A DNA stretch of 64,000 nt from Rathayibacter sp. SW19. GTDB lineage: Bacteria; Actinomycetota; Actinomycetes; Actinomycetales; Microbacteriaceae. Below the pieces are notes generated by a model, which did not search any database, was not told where the DNA came from, and worked only from the letters and a program-made list of their open reading frames with translations. Positions 40,626-52,600 of this stretch are shown piece by piece. Position 1 is the stretch's first letter. Each line of letters begins with the position of its first letter. The translations under genes were made by a program, and so were the position numbers. The DNA lies in the NCBI RefSeq assembly GCF_030866825.1, contig NZ_CP133020.1, forward strand, positions 3,782,001-3,846,000. Direction: 5' to 3'.

Positions 40626-43600
40626 GGAAACGACGGCGACTCCTCGGTGACGCCGCTTGTCGTGCGAGTCGGAGCGGGCAGCGCGGGAGAGGCGGCAGCC
40701 GGCCCTGCTTCTCGCGCGGGCGTAGAACCCAGTGAGCCGTCTTCGACGCCACTCGCCGCAGGGTTCGTGATGGCTCTTCCGTGTGCGCCCGTGGCGCGCA
40801 GGGATACCGCGGCCGAAATGTCTGCGCTCGGCTCCTCGGCACTGCCACCTGTGGATCCGACCGTCGAAACCGCCGAGACGGATCCGGCCTGTTGCGGGAG
40901 CAGCCGTCGCAGCCCTGCGGTTAGCGTCGGCAGCATCACATCTCCGTAGGCGGCGCTGACTCCGTGGGACAGGCCGAGGCGGTGTCCGATCTCGTGCAGC
41001 AGCACGGAGAGCAGGTCGACCCGGCCGAACGCGGCGCCGCCGGCCTGCGCGATGAGGTCCCCGCCGTCTGCGGCGAACGCGGCATTCGTGGTATCGGTGT
41101 ACCAGCCGAATCCGGCGGCGTCGGCATCCAGATAGACGGTCGTTCCGATGGTGTCGCCGTATTCGCCGCCGGGCAGCGTGGTGATCACGAATCGGGTGGC
41201 GTTCAGCGTCGCGAGGTCGGCACCGTGGGCGGCCCAGTCGGCTTCTGCTTCGGCGACCACCGGCGCGAGTTCGCTCGCCGTCAACGGCTGCGTCGATGTC
41301 GCGATCTGAGGCGATGCGGCCGCGAGAAGGGTCGTGCCGAGCGTCGGCGGAACGAGGCCGGCCTCGGCGTTGTTCCAAGAGTTGAGCTGGGTCTGCAGGT
41401 TGTCGATCGCGGTCGCGTTGCCGCCGGCCAGCGCAGCGTCCACTGCGGCGATCAGCTGTGTCGCGGTGTACGGGTAGTCGATGAACTGACTCGTGGTGTT
41501 CAGCAGCGCGGCGATCGCCTGCCGCAGCAGCGCGTTGATGCCTCCGCCGCCGACGTTCAGTCCTTGCAGGAGCGTCATTCCGGAGTAGGCGGACGGAAGC
41601 GGACCGAACACTGCCGTCACCAGCAGGGTGGGCGCGAACACAAACGATCCGTCCGCGTTGACCGGCCACGAGCCGACGTGGTTCTTCCAGTAGCCGAGCG
41701 TGAAGCCTTCGCCGGCAGCCTCACCGTAATAGCCGGCCACGTCGCTCGCCGTCGCGGTCTGCGCGGTGGTGGGCTGGGTGACGAGCACGGTGGCCGTGTT
41801 CTTGTAGGCACCGGGCAGCACGGTGGTGGTGGCCTGGAACAACCAGGTCTCTCCGATGTCGAGCAGCCCGTTGTGGTTGGTGTCGCCGACGTTGTACTGC
41901 ACGCCGTTGTAGGTGACGAGAACGGGCTGCGGGCTGAACGGCGTGGCTGATCCCCCGCCGTTGTTGTCGATTAGAGACGTGATCGACACGGGGCAGTTGC
42001 CGGTATTGGTGACCAGGTAGGTCCAGACGGCGTTCTGACCGACGAGCAGTTCCTTGGCCGGCTGGGTGTTGGCATCCTCAATGGTGGTGGGATGCCACGG
42101 GTCGAGCGCGTCCACCGCCTTGTCGATCGTCACCACGGGCTGGTAGCCGAACGAGTAGTTGAGGTCGTTCGCCCAGACCGTGGTCGGGGTCGCCCCGAGA
42201 GTCGTTCCGGAGACCAGGATCACGTTCGAGTAGAAGCCGACCGGCGCCACGCGGGATGCGGTGTACTGCCACACCTCACCGGGGTCGAGCTGCCCGTTGT
42301 CGTTGGTGTCGCCGATGTTGTGGATGCCGTCGGACCCGAGCACCGGCACCGGGTGCAGCGGGCTCGCCGACCCGCCATTGTCGTCGACGATGGTGATGTT
42401 CTGCAGCGGGCTGCCTGTGGTCACGGACACCAGGTAGGTGAACGTGTCGGTGCCGCCTGCCGCGACGATCAGCGGTGCGTTCGGGTTGCGCTCCACCTGG
42501 CCGCCCAACTCCTTCGTGACCGTGATGCCGGGCGCGGTTCCGAACAGGTTCGCGGACGTCGTGGCGCACAACTGCACCGAAGTGTCGGCGCACGTGCTCG
42601 ACAGGTTCGGTTCGCTCGGCACGTTGGCCAGCACCGTCGCGGTGTTCGTGTACTGCCCGAGCGGCACCGTTCCAGTGGCCTCGAACAGCCACGTCTCACC
42701 GGGGTCGAGCATTCCATTGTCGTTCGTGTCGCCGGAGATGAAGCCACCGGGGTCCATAACCGGGGCGACACCGAAGCCGCAGCCGGGGCATCCGCCGCCG
42801 TCGTCCATCAGGCCGACCACGTCCAGTGATGTCGTGCCGGTGTTCGTGACCAGGTAGCTCCAGGTGACCGTCGAGGCGGCGAGCAGGATCGGGCCGGGAG
42901 CGCTGCCCGCGGTCTCGAACCGGGTCGGATGCAGCGGGTCGGCCGCATTCACCGCCTTGGTGATCGTGAGGCTGCTGGTGGAGCCGTAGTAGTAGCTCGA
43001 GTCCGTCGCCGTGAGCGCGGTGCCGACGTGCGGCTCGGTGGCGGTGACGGTCACGGTGTTGGCGTAGCTGCCGGCCCGGGCCGGAGCGGTGACGACACCG
43101 GCCGACGTGTACTGCCAGATCTCACCGGGATCGAGCAGTCCGTTGTGGTTGACGTCGCCCGCGTTGTATGAGGCGCCGTTGAACGTGACGAGCACGGGCG
43201 CCGGGGTGAACGACGTGCCACCGCCGTTGTCGTCGCGGACGCCGGTGACCTTCACCGGGACGTTGCCGGAGGTCGTCACCTGGTAGGTCCAGGTGACCGG
43301 CGAGCCGACAGGCAGGTAGAGCGGGGTGGACGCGGTGTCGTGCACGCCGTCGGTGAACTTCTGCACTTGGATGCTCGGCGCCGTGCCGAAGTAGCACGCG
43401 GTGCCGGTGGAGGTGTACGTGGTTCCGCCGACCGTGGCCACCAGCAGCACGGTGTTGCAGTTCAAGCCCTGGGCGGCGGTGGAGGCAGCCGAGGTGTATG
43501 CCCACACCTCCTTCTTGTCCAGGATGCCATTACCGTTGCTGTCACCGGAGGAATACACCGGGTGGAAGAAGCCGGCCGGGTTGGACGGGTTGCCGTTGTC

Positions 43601-46600
43601 GTCCGTGATCGTCAGGGCCGAACCCGGAATGGTCAGACCGGTCGGGCGGGTCACCTGATAGGTGAACACGACCGTGCTACCGGCGACCACGTATAGAGGG
43701 CTGCCCGAGGAGGTTCCGAGCGTGCCGTTGACCGCCTTGCTGATGGCCACACCGCCCGTGACGGCGCCGGTGTAGTAGGTCGGGTCGCTCGCGGTGACGG
43801 ACTGGGTCGGCGTCGGCACCGTCTGCGCGGTGACCGTGGACTGGTCGGGATGCAGCCCCGCGATCGCGGTGATGGTCAGCACGCCGGCCGAGGTGTACAG
43901 CCAGGTCGCACCGGGCTGCAGGATGCCGGTGCAGCCGCCGGTCACGGCGCAGACCGGGTGGAATCCGTGCGTCGTGTCGGTGACGACCACGTTGGTCAAC
44001 GCCACCGGGCCGGTGTTCGTCACCAGATAGGTGTAGACGACGGCGTTGCCGACCGTCACGTAGGCGCCCGGCGGGGTGTTGGCATCCTCGTACGGGGTCG
44101 GGGCGGTGGGCACTACTGCGTTCACCGCGGTGTGCAGCCCGATGCTCGGCCCGACTCCGGTGTACACGGCGATGTCGGTGGCGGTGATGGTGCGCACGCC
44201 CGCGGTCACCGTCGCAACAGCAGTGTTCAGATGCTGCCCGAGTTGGGCGGTGGTGGTCCACAGGTAGACCCAACCCTCGCCGGGATCGAGGACGCCGTTG
44301 CAGTTCGTGTCGCCGACGTTGTAGCTGCCGCCGTTACACGACACGAGATCGGGCGTGAGCTGCCCGCCCGCGAGGGACGGCCCGTGCGTGTTACCCGGGA
44401 TGCCGGCGTCGTCGACGATGTTCACGACGGTGAGGCTCTGGCTGCCGATGTCGGTGAGCAGATACGAGAACGTGATCGTCGCGCCGACCAGCACGGTGGG
44501 GCCGGGCGCGGTGTTGGCATCCTCTGCTGCCGTCGGGTGCTGGGGATCGAGCGCGTCGATCGCCTTCACGAGTTGCAGGTCGGGCACGATACCGGTGTAG
44601 AAGGACTGCGAGGACGCCGTCACCGTCAGGTGGTTCGTCGCGTCGTAGCCGACCACGGTGATGGTGTTCTCGTGCGTGCCGAGCAGTGCCGCGGCAGGCG
44701 CTCCGAGCGCACCGGCCGAGGTGTAGAGCCAGGTCTCCCCCGGATCGAGCAGCCCATTGCCATTGGTGTCACCCGAGACGTACACCGGCGTGAACGGCGC
44801 TCCCCCGCCATTGTCATCGACGATGGAGATGATGTGCAGCGGGTTGTTACCCGGGTCGGTGACGAGGTAGGTGAAGACCAGCGGGTGGCCGACCGCGAGG
44901 GTCTCGCCCGGCGCCACTCTCGCCTCCTCCGCGACGGTCGGGTTCGACGGGTTCGCGGCGTCGATGGCCTTGCCGACGGCGATGCGGTCGGTCGGCATGC
45001 ACGGGCAGGGCGTGTTCATCACCGGGCCGGGGGTGTTCGGCGAGGCGAACGGCCTGATGTTCGCCGTCTTGTGCACGTCGATGCCGACCCCGCCGAGGTT
45101 CTCCGGCATCGGGTTGAACGGCGGGCCCGCCTGCTGGTGCCAGCCGGCGTCGTGCTGCAGCGTCAGCCCGAGCTCGCCGTACGGCTCGCCATTGCGCGAC
45201 GCGATGCCGCTGTAGGTCGTGTCGTACGCCGCGTAGCGCAACTGAAGCGTCTGATCGGCGCCGTCGCTGGCCGACAGCGCGTACAGGAACACCGGTAGCG
45301 CCGGCTGCAGCGTGCGGCTGATCGTCGGCATGCCGAACGGCGAGAACGGCACGTAGTAGCTGTTGTGGTTGCCGACCCAGTCGATCAGCCGGTCGCCACC
45401 GGTGCCGGCGAAGAAGATGTCCTGCCCAGCACCGCCGTACGCCAGCGCCTCCCATGCCGGGGTTCCGTACACGTCGTTGCCGGTCGGCAGGCTGAAGGTG
45501 CCGTTGCCGTTATCGACCAGGTTCGGCACCGGGCCGTCGTTCAGGCCGCCGTCCTCGAACGTACTGGCCCGCAGGTCGACCACGTCGTTGCCGGTGCCCG
45601 CATACACTCGCACCCGGCCCATTCCGGCTACGATCCAGTCGTTGCCGAGGTCGCCGAAGATCGCCTTGTCACCGGTGGTCGGCATCTGCGGGTCGCCGGT
45701 GCCCGGATACCAGGTGGTGTCCAGCGGCATGCCCGCATCGGTCGGGTCGAAGGTGAGGAAGAAGGGCAGGCATCCGGCTTGCTGCGGCGTGCTGCCGGCG
45801 GCCCACTCGCAATCCAGCGGGTTGTAGACGCCGGGGTTCGGGTTCACCACGTCGGCGTTCAGCCAGATCTGACGGCGCGGGTCGTTGACGTTGAAGTACG
45901 ACGCCTTGCCGATCTGTTCGGCGCGGCCGGCGTTGCCCGGTGCGGTGGTCGTGATCGGCACCCAGCCCATCGCGTTGCCCGGGTTGAACGGGTGGTACCA
46001 GTCTGTCTCGATCGGCGCGGTATTCACCGCGTTGCCGTTCATGTCGAAGTTGTCGGCGTACCCGACCTCGGGAGCCTCGGCTCCCGACAGCGCGGACTGT
46101 CCCGGCCCACCGTGGATCACGCCGTCGCCCCAGCCGCCGTAGATGATGTTGTGGCCGTAACGCGGCTGGTAGTACGGGCAGGTCTTGTCGTTCGGCGCGC
46201 AGCCAGCCGCGAAGCTCGGGCTGCCGTTCGCCGCCGGATCCCAGTTGTACGGCACCAGCACGGCGGTCCAGCGCAGCGCGCCCGCCACGTTGATCTCAGC
46301 CTGCTGCGCGTTGCCCGGTGTGCTGATGGTCTGCGACAGCTCGGATGCCGGCACCGGCGCGATGCCATACAGCGGCTCGCCGTAGCTGGAGCTGTTGCGG
46401 CTGGCCAGGCAGCGTCCGCCGCCGCCGATGATGCAGGTGTCGCCGCGACCGCCCGAGACCCAGCTGTCGCCGTAGCCGAGGATGATCGTGTCGTTCTGTC
46501 CGTCGCCGTAGATCACGTCGTTGGCAGGGCCGCCGTAGATGAACGCGTCGCCCGACTCGGCGTGGATCTCGCTGCCCTGCTGCTGGCACGGCTGCAGGAG

Positions 46601-49600
46601 TTGCTGCGCGAGCGTCTCGGTGCAGGCCAGCGGCGTGCCGCCGATGTCGCCGACGCCGTTGCTCGCCGCGCTGCCGGTGACCAGCGGGCCGACCTGGCCG
46701 GCCAGGTCGGGACCGCCAGGCGTGAAGTCGAGCAGCGTGACCGCGCGCGGGATGATCCGCTCGGTGGCGGTGGGGTATCCGTAGAGGTCGTAGTTGAAGG
46801 TGAGGTAGCCGATCGGCGACATCACGCCGCCGGAGGGCGCCTGACCGACCGTGCCGGACGTGCCGACCAGACGGATCACGTCGCCGTTGTTCGCCACGAT
46901 GACGTTGGAGTCGTGCGCGTGACCGTTCGGGTTGGTCATGCACTGGTTGTTCGCGTAGAGGATGCCGTCGCCGCAGTCTTCGCGGCCGGCGTGGTTGCCG
47001 GACTCGCCGAAGATCAGGTTCGAGCCGCTGGCGCGCTCGCTCGGCAGGCTCAGGCTGAACAGGTCGGAGTTGCCGCCGATGATGTCGTTCTGGCCCTGAT
47101 TGGCAAAGATCGTGTTGTCGCCACGGCCGCCCTCCACGTACGACTCGCCGTAGGCGGCCACGGTGCCGGTGTCGCCGGAGACCAGGCCGGCGCACTGCGC
47201 CGGGTCGCCCGTCACGGTGACGGTGTCGCCGTCGATCGCCGTGACAACGCCGGCCGGGAAGCCGTCGACCGTCACAGTCTGGCCCAGAGCGAAGCCGAGG
47301 TCCGCCCAGTACTGCCCGTCGGGAAGCGTGATGGTGTGCGCGCCGAAGCTGAGCGTGCCTGTGAACGAGTAGTCGAGTGCGGGCACGTCGTCGAGTGACG
47401 GGTTGATCAGCAGGGCGTTGCCCGAGTCGCGGCAGGCGCCGACCCGGTCGCCCACGTAGAAGCCGCGGAATGCGCAGGTGGCGGCACCGCCGAACACGCT
47501 GCCGACCGACGGCGAGCCGTTCGCAGGGTTCAGCCCGCCCGGGTCGGTGATGTCGATGGAACCGTGCGCCTGGATGATGTTGTCGTTGCTCTCGCCGAAG
47601 ATCCACGCGTTGCCCGGGCCGCCCGCGATGTAGTCGGCGCCCTTGTACGCGGAGTCCTGCAGATCCGACGGCACCGGCGAACCGAGCGGCGCAGACAGCG
47701 TGATGCCGTCTGGACCGCCCGCCGCGGAGAGGAACACACCCCACCAGGCCATCCCTGTCGGGTCGAGACGCTGGGTGCCGTCGTTGTCGGATGCCCCGAT
47801 GTTCGGCATGCTCGTGCTGTACAGCTGACTGCCGGTCAGCGTCTGGAACCGCGGGTTCGTGAAGTCGAAGCTGACCCCGAGCAACGACGTGCTGCCCGAC
47901 GACGTGATCGCAGCCGGGATGCTCGCGCCGGATACGGTGAGCGTGCTCGCCGTCACCCCGGTGATCGTCCAGGACGGCGTGCCGCCCATCTCCGACGTCA
48001 TGCCGATCTCCAGCGTCATGCCGACGTGGAAGCCGTCGGCGATGAACGAGCCGCCGTCCGTGCGCGTGATCGTGTTCGCACTCGAGGTGAACGCGCCCGT
48101 GACGGTGTTGGTGGCGCGGGACAGCCGCGCGCTGCCGCCGATGATCAGGTTCTGGCCGGGGCCGCCCTGCAGGTTGTTCTCGCCGTCGCCGCCGATGAGC
48201 ACGTTGTCGCCGCCCGAGCCGTACAGCGTCGCATCGCCGTGGTTCTGCGGTGCCGTTGAGGCGAGCGAGAGAATGTCGCCAGCCGTCTGCAACGTCTCGA
48301 TGCGGCTGTCGCCGAAAGCGGTCGTGCCGCTCGGGGTGCAGTACTCGCTGTTGGAGACGGCACCGGTGGGCCGGCAGTAGCCGTAGGCGGGGCCGACGGT
48401 GACGGCATCCGTGACGCTCTGGCCGGGCATGAGGCCGATCGGGTTGCGCGAGAGCGTGGCGACGGTGCCGTCGGCGCTGACCGCGACGATGACCGTTCCG
48501 TCGGAGAGGTAACCGGCGGCATCCGTCACCGCGAGGCCGACGTCGCTGGGCAGGAAGCAAGCCGTGCTGCAGGTCAGGGTGGCCTGTCCGTTCAGCGCGC
48601 CGGTGACGGAGCGGGCCTGGCCGAGCGCGCCGACCGTGGCCGTCGTCGTGTCCTGCGTCACGACCCCCATCGCTCCGAAGATGACGTTGTTGTAGTCGCC
48701 GTACCGGTCGGTGGTCGTCTCACCGGCACCGGGCGCGTCGCCGTAGATGGTGTCGTTACCGGCGGGTGTGCATCCGGTGGCCACGGCGGCGGAGAGCGAG
48801 CAGGGCAGTAGGGGATCGGCGTTCGGGTACACGCTGGTGTTGGCGGTCGGGAAGCTGAGGGTGCGGGTGATGACGTCGACGTTGATGCCGTCTGTGCCCA
48901 GCAGTAGGTTGTCTCCGCGCTCACCGTAGATCGTGTTGTTGCCCGACCCGCCCGCGATGATGTCGGATGCCTGGCTGCCGTAGACGGTGTTGTCACCGGG
49001 GCCTGCATAGATGACCACGCCGATGCTCGGGAGCTGTCCGCCCGGCACTGCTGCGAAGTCGGCGCTCGCGTCGATCACGTTGTTGCCGGTGTGGGCGAAC
49101 GCGTCGGCGACGGGGAAGATGAACACCGGCGTGCCGTTGCCCGGCTGGTTCGGGAACGGCTTGGTGCCGAACACCCGCGCGGACGGCACGCTCGGGTCGC
49201 CGCTGTACCAGGTGCCGTCCTGCGAGGTGCTGCCGTAGACGACGAGCGGCGACTGCGCATACCCGACCGCCGTGACGCCGGTGACGGTCGCGGTCGCGCC
49301 GACTGCGGTGAGCGCTGGGCCCGACAGGGTCAGAGTGCTCGCGGTGACGGCCGTCACCGTCCACCCAGCGGTGCCGTTCAGCTGCAGCGCCATGCCGAAC
49401 ACGAACCCGGCGGCCAGCCACGATCCGCCGTCGTTGCGGGTCAGGGTGCTCACCGCGGGCGCGGTGGCGGTCGGCGCGCTGGTCGTGCTCTCGGTGAACG
49501 TGCCGTATGCCTCCGGCGGCCCGAATCCGACGATGGTCGCACCGACCAACGTGCCGGGCGTCAGGGCGGGTCCGCCGAGCGTCAGCGTGCTCGCGGTCAC

Positions 49601-52600
49601 CGATTCGACGATCCAGTTCGGCACGCCGTCGATCGACAGCTTCATCGTCGGGTAGAAGCCACCGGTGAGCCACGACCCGCCGTCGTTGCGGGTGATCGTG
49701 TTCACGGTCGCCGTGAAGGTGCCGGTCGCGGTGCGGCTGACGTCCTCGGGGCCGGGTCCGCCTCCGCCGGTGATCGTGATGTCGTTGCCGCCCAGCTGTA
49801 CCGGGTTCGCGCCGGCGGCTGAGTACACGGAGACCGTGGCGACGCACGTTCCGGGAACGCTGGAGCAGGCGACGGGGCTCGGAACCCCTGTCACGGTCAG
49901 CACGTCGTCGGTCGGGCCGCCGATGGCGGTGATCACGCCGACGGAGACGCCGTCGACTGTGACGTGCTGTCCGACGGCGAAGCCGAGTTCGCGCCACGAC
50001 CGCAGGTCGCTGCGGGTGATCGTGTGGTCGGTGAACGTGAAGCCGCCGTGCGAGGTGGTGGCCGGGTCGAAGATGGCGACGGTGCCGGTCACGGCGGAGC
50101 CGACGGCGGGCGCGCCGGCCACGCCCGTGAGCCCCGCGAACGTCAGGGTGGCGCCGTTCAGATCCGTGACCAGGCCGAACGGCATCCCATTCCAGAGCAG
50201 CTGCTGGCCGACCGCGAACTCGTAGTCACTCCAGTTCTGGCCGTCGGAGCGCGTGATGGTGTTCGAGGTGATCGCGAAGCTGCCGGTGACCTGCAGGTAG
50301 CTCGCGCCGCCGCCCTGCACCTGCGTCAGTCCGCCCTGCACGAACATGGTGCCCGGCGTTCCGTCTTCGTTCGTGTACGGGCCCGGCACGAGCGAGCTGG
50401 TGATGGTCAGGTGGTCGTTGCCCTGGCCCATCATGAAGTTGAACACCTGGACGGTGGACAGGCCGGCGTTGGTCTGCACGTTGCCGTGCGCATCCACGGT
50501 GATGGAACCGAAGCTGATGCCGCTGGGGAACACCGACGGCTCGCCGAAGGTGGGATGCGTCGGGTCACCGGGCACGTACCCCTTGTGTCCGCTGAAGTCC
50601 ACCCCCGGCCCCATGCCGAAGCCGGTCAGCGCCGTCGAGCTCAGGCAGTCGCCCGGGTTCGCGCCGGTGCAGCTGCCTCCGGCCAGGTTGTCCTGCAGTG
50701 AGCCGTCGTCGAAGACGTTCAGCACGTTCACCTGCTGCGACTCCGGCGGCTGGGTGCCGATGCCGAACGGGGCGGCGTTGGACTCGCCGGGGAGCATCAC
50801 CGGCAGCTGGAGCGCGGCGTAGCTGGTGTCGGTCGGCCCGCCCTCGACGGCCAGCGGGCCGCGGATGTTCGACAGCAGGTGCGGCCGCTTCGGGAACTCG
50901 AGCAGGTGGGTGTCGGCGACGGTGAAGTACGGGTCAGCCAGCACCGGAACAGCCACCGGCACATACCAGTTCGTCGAAGTGAACGTGACCTCCGGCGCCC
51001 ACTCGATGAGGGACATCGACGCGGTGCCCGTGCCGGAGAACGGCAGCGCTCCGACGCTCTCTGCGCCGGTGACCGGATCGAACACCCCGGCGCTCACCGT
51101 GAGCACGTCGACGCGACCCGACGTGGTGCCACTCAACGACAGGATCTTGAACAGCGGACCGGTTCCGTCGATCTGGAAGAGCTGGCCGGCGAGGAATCCG
51201 TCATCCAGCCAGCTGGACCCGTCGGCCCTGGTCAGCGTTCCGATGCAGTTGCCGCTCACCACCTCGGCGCAGGCGTTGTAGCTGACGCTGCCGGTGAACA
51301 TCCCCGTGTTGACGATGCGCGAGATCGTGACCCCGGTGAACGTCCCCGTCGTCGGCGCGCTGCCGCAGTTCGCGATGATCAGATTGGTGGCGGTCAGGCT
51401 CTGGATCGTGCACGTGGTGGCCGTCGCGTAGCTGCCGCCGGAGAGGGTGATCCGTTGGCCTGCCGCGAATCCGTCGGTGATGAAGCTACCCAGTTCGGAC
51501 CCGGCCGATTCCGCGATCGAGGTCGAGGTGACGGTCACGTTGCCGGTGAACAGCGCCTTCGTGGTGGGCGCCCCGATCGAGACGATGCTGATGCGCCCGC
51601 CGGCCGGGATGACCGTCTGTCCATCGCCGATTAGCGCGACCGCGACGGGCTGGGTGGGCGCCGTCGTCAGCCGCACGGTGTATCCCGAGCCCGGTCCCGG
51701 GGTGTCGCACGCGGCATCCCCGCACTTCACGACGACCATGCCGGTCGGCGTCTGCACCACCGCGCCCGGCGTGGAATCGTTCAGCACCAGGATGTCGGTC
51801 TGATCGTTGCTCGTCGACACCCCGTCATAGTTCGGGTCGTTGGAGCTTGCGACCATCGTCAGATACGTGTTGTGCGGGTCGGAGAGCGCGAACCAGGTGG
51901 CTGCGGAGGCCTGGACGACCACCGGCACGTTCCAGTTGGCGGCGTCGAAGGTGATCGTGTAGCTGCCGGCGTGGATGCCGTCGGGGTTGCTCACGACGGC
52001 GAACCGGCTGTCGGAGCTCGACAGCACGACGCGCGGGTCGCTCGGCGTGATCGTGACGGTGACCGTGGCGGCGGGCGCACTGTTCAGGGCGACCCCGTAG
52101 TAGCCGTCGATCGCGGTGAGTGCGTTGCCGCTGCCACCGAGAATGGTGTTGCTGGCGTTGCGTGCCGGCAGCACGAACGCGATCGGCCCGCTGCTCGCGG
52201 CGACCGGCCGGGACACCGTCACAGTGGTCGAGTCGACGACGGCGAGGATGACCGTGCCCGGCTGGATGAACACGCCGCCGTCGGCTTCCATGATCGGCCG
52301 GCCCACGTCGCTGCTGTTGAACGCCGCGGTGGCCGACGTGAAGGTCGTCGTGCCGGTGCTGTGACCGTCGGTGTACACGGCGAACGAGACGAGCCGGCCG
52401 GGAAGGGCGAAGCCGATGCCGGATGCGTTCGCCACGGCGGCGGAGAGCAGGACGGTCGTCGGGTTGATGATCTGCAGGATCACCGTGTTCGCCGGGATGG
52501 CGGTTCCCCCGTCGATCTCCACGACCTGCTGACCGAGGTCGGAGAGCGTGAAGTGGGCGGAAGAGGAGGTGAACGTTGCGCTGCCGGTGCCCGTGCCGTC

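Noticed and set aside
40526..40640. Sortase-anchored LPXTG protein
   Set aside because: No LPXTG or close variant precedes the C-terminal helix; only PSFPTP is seen.
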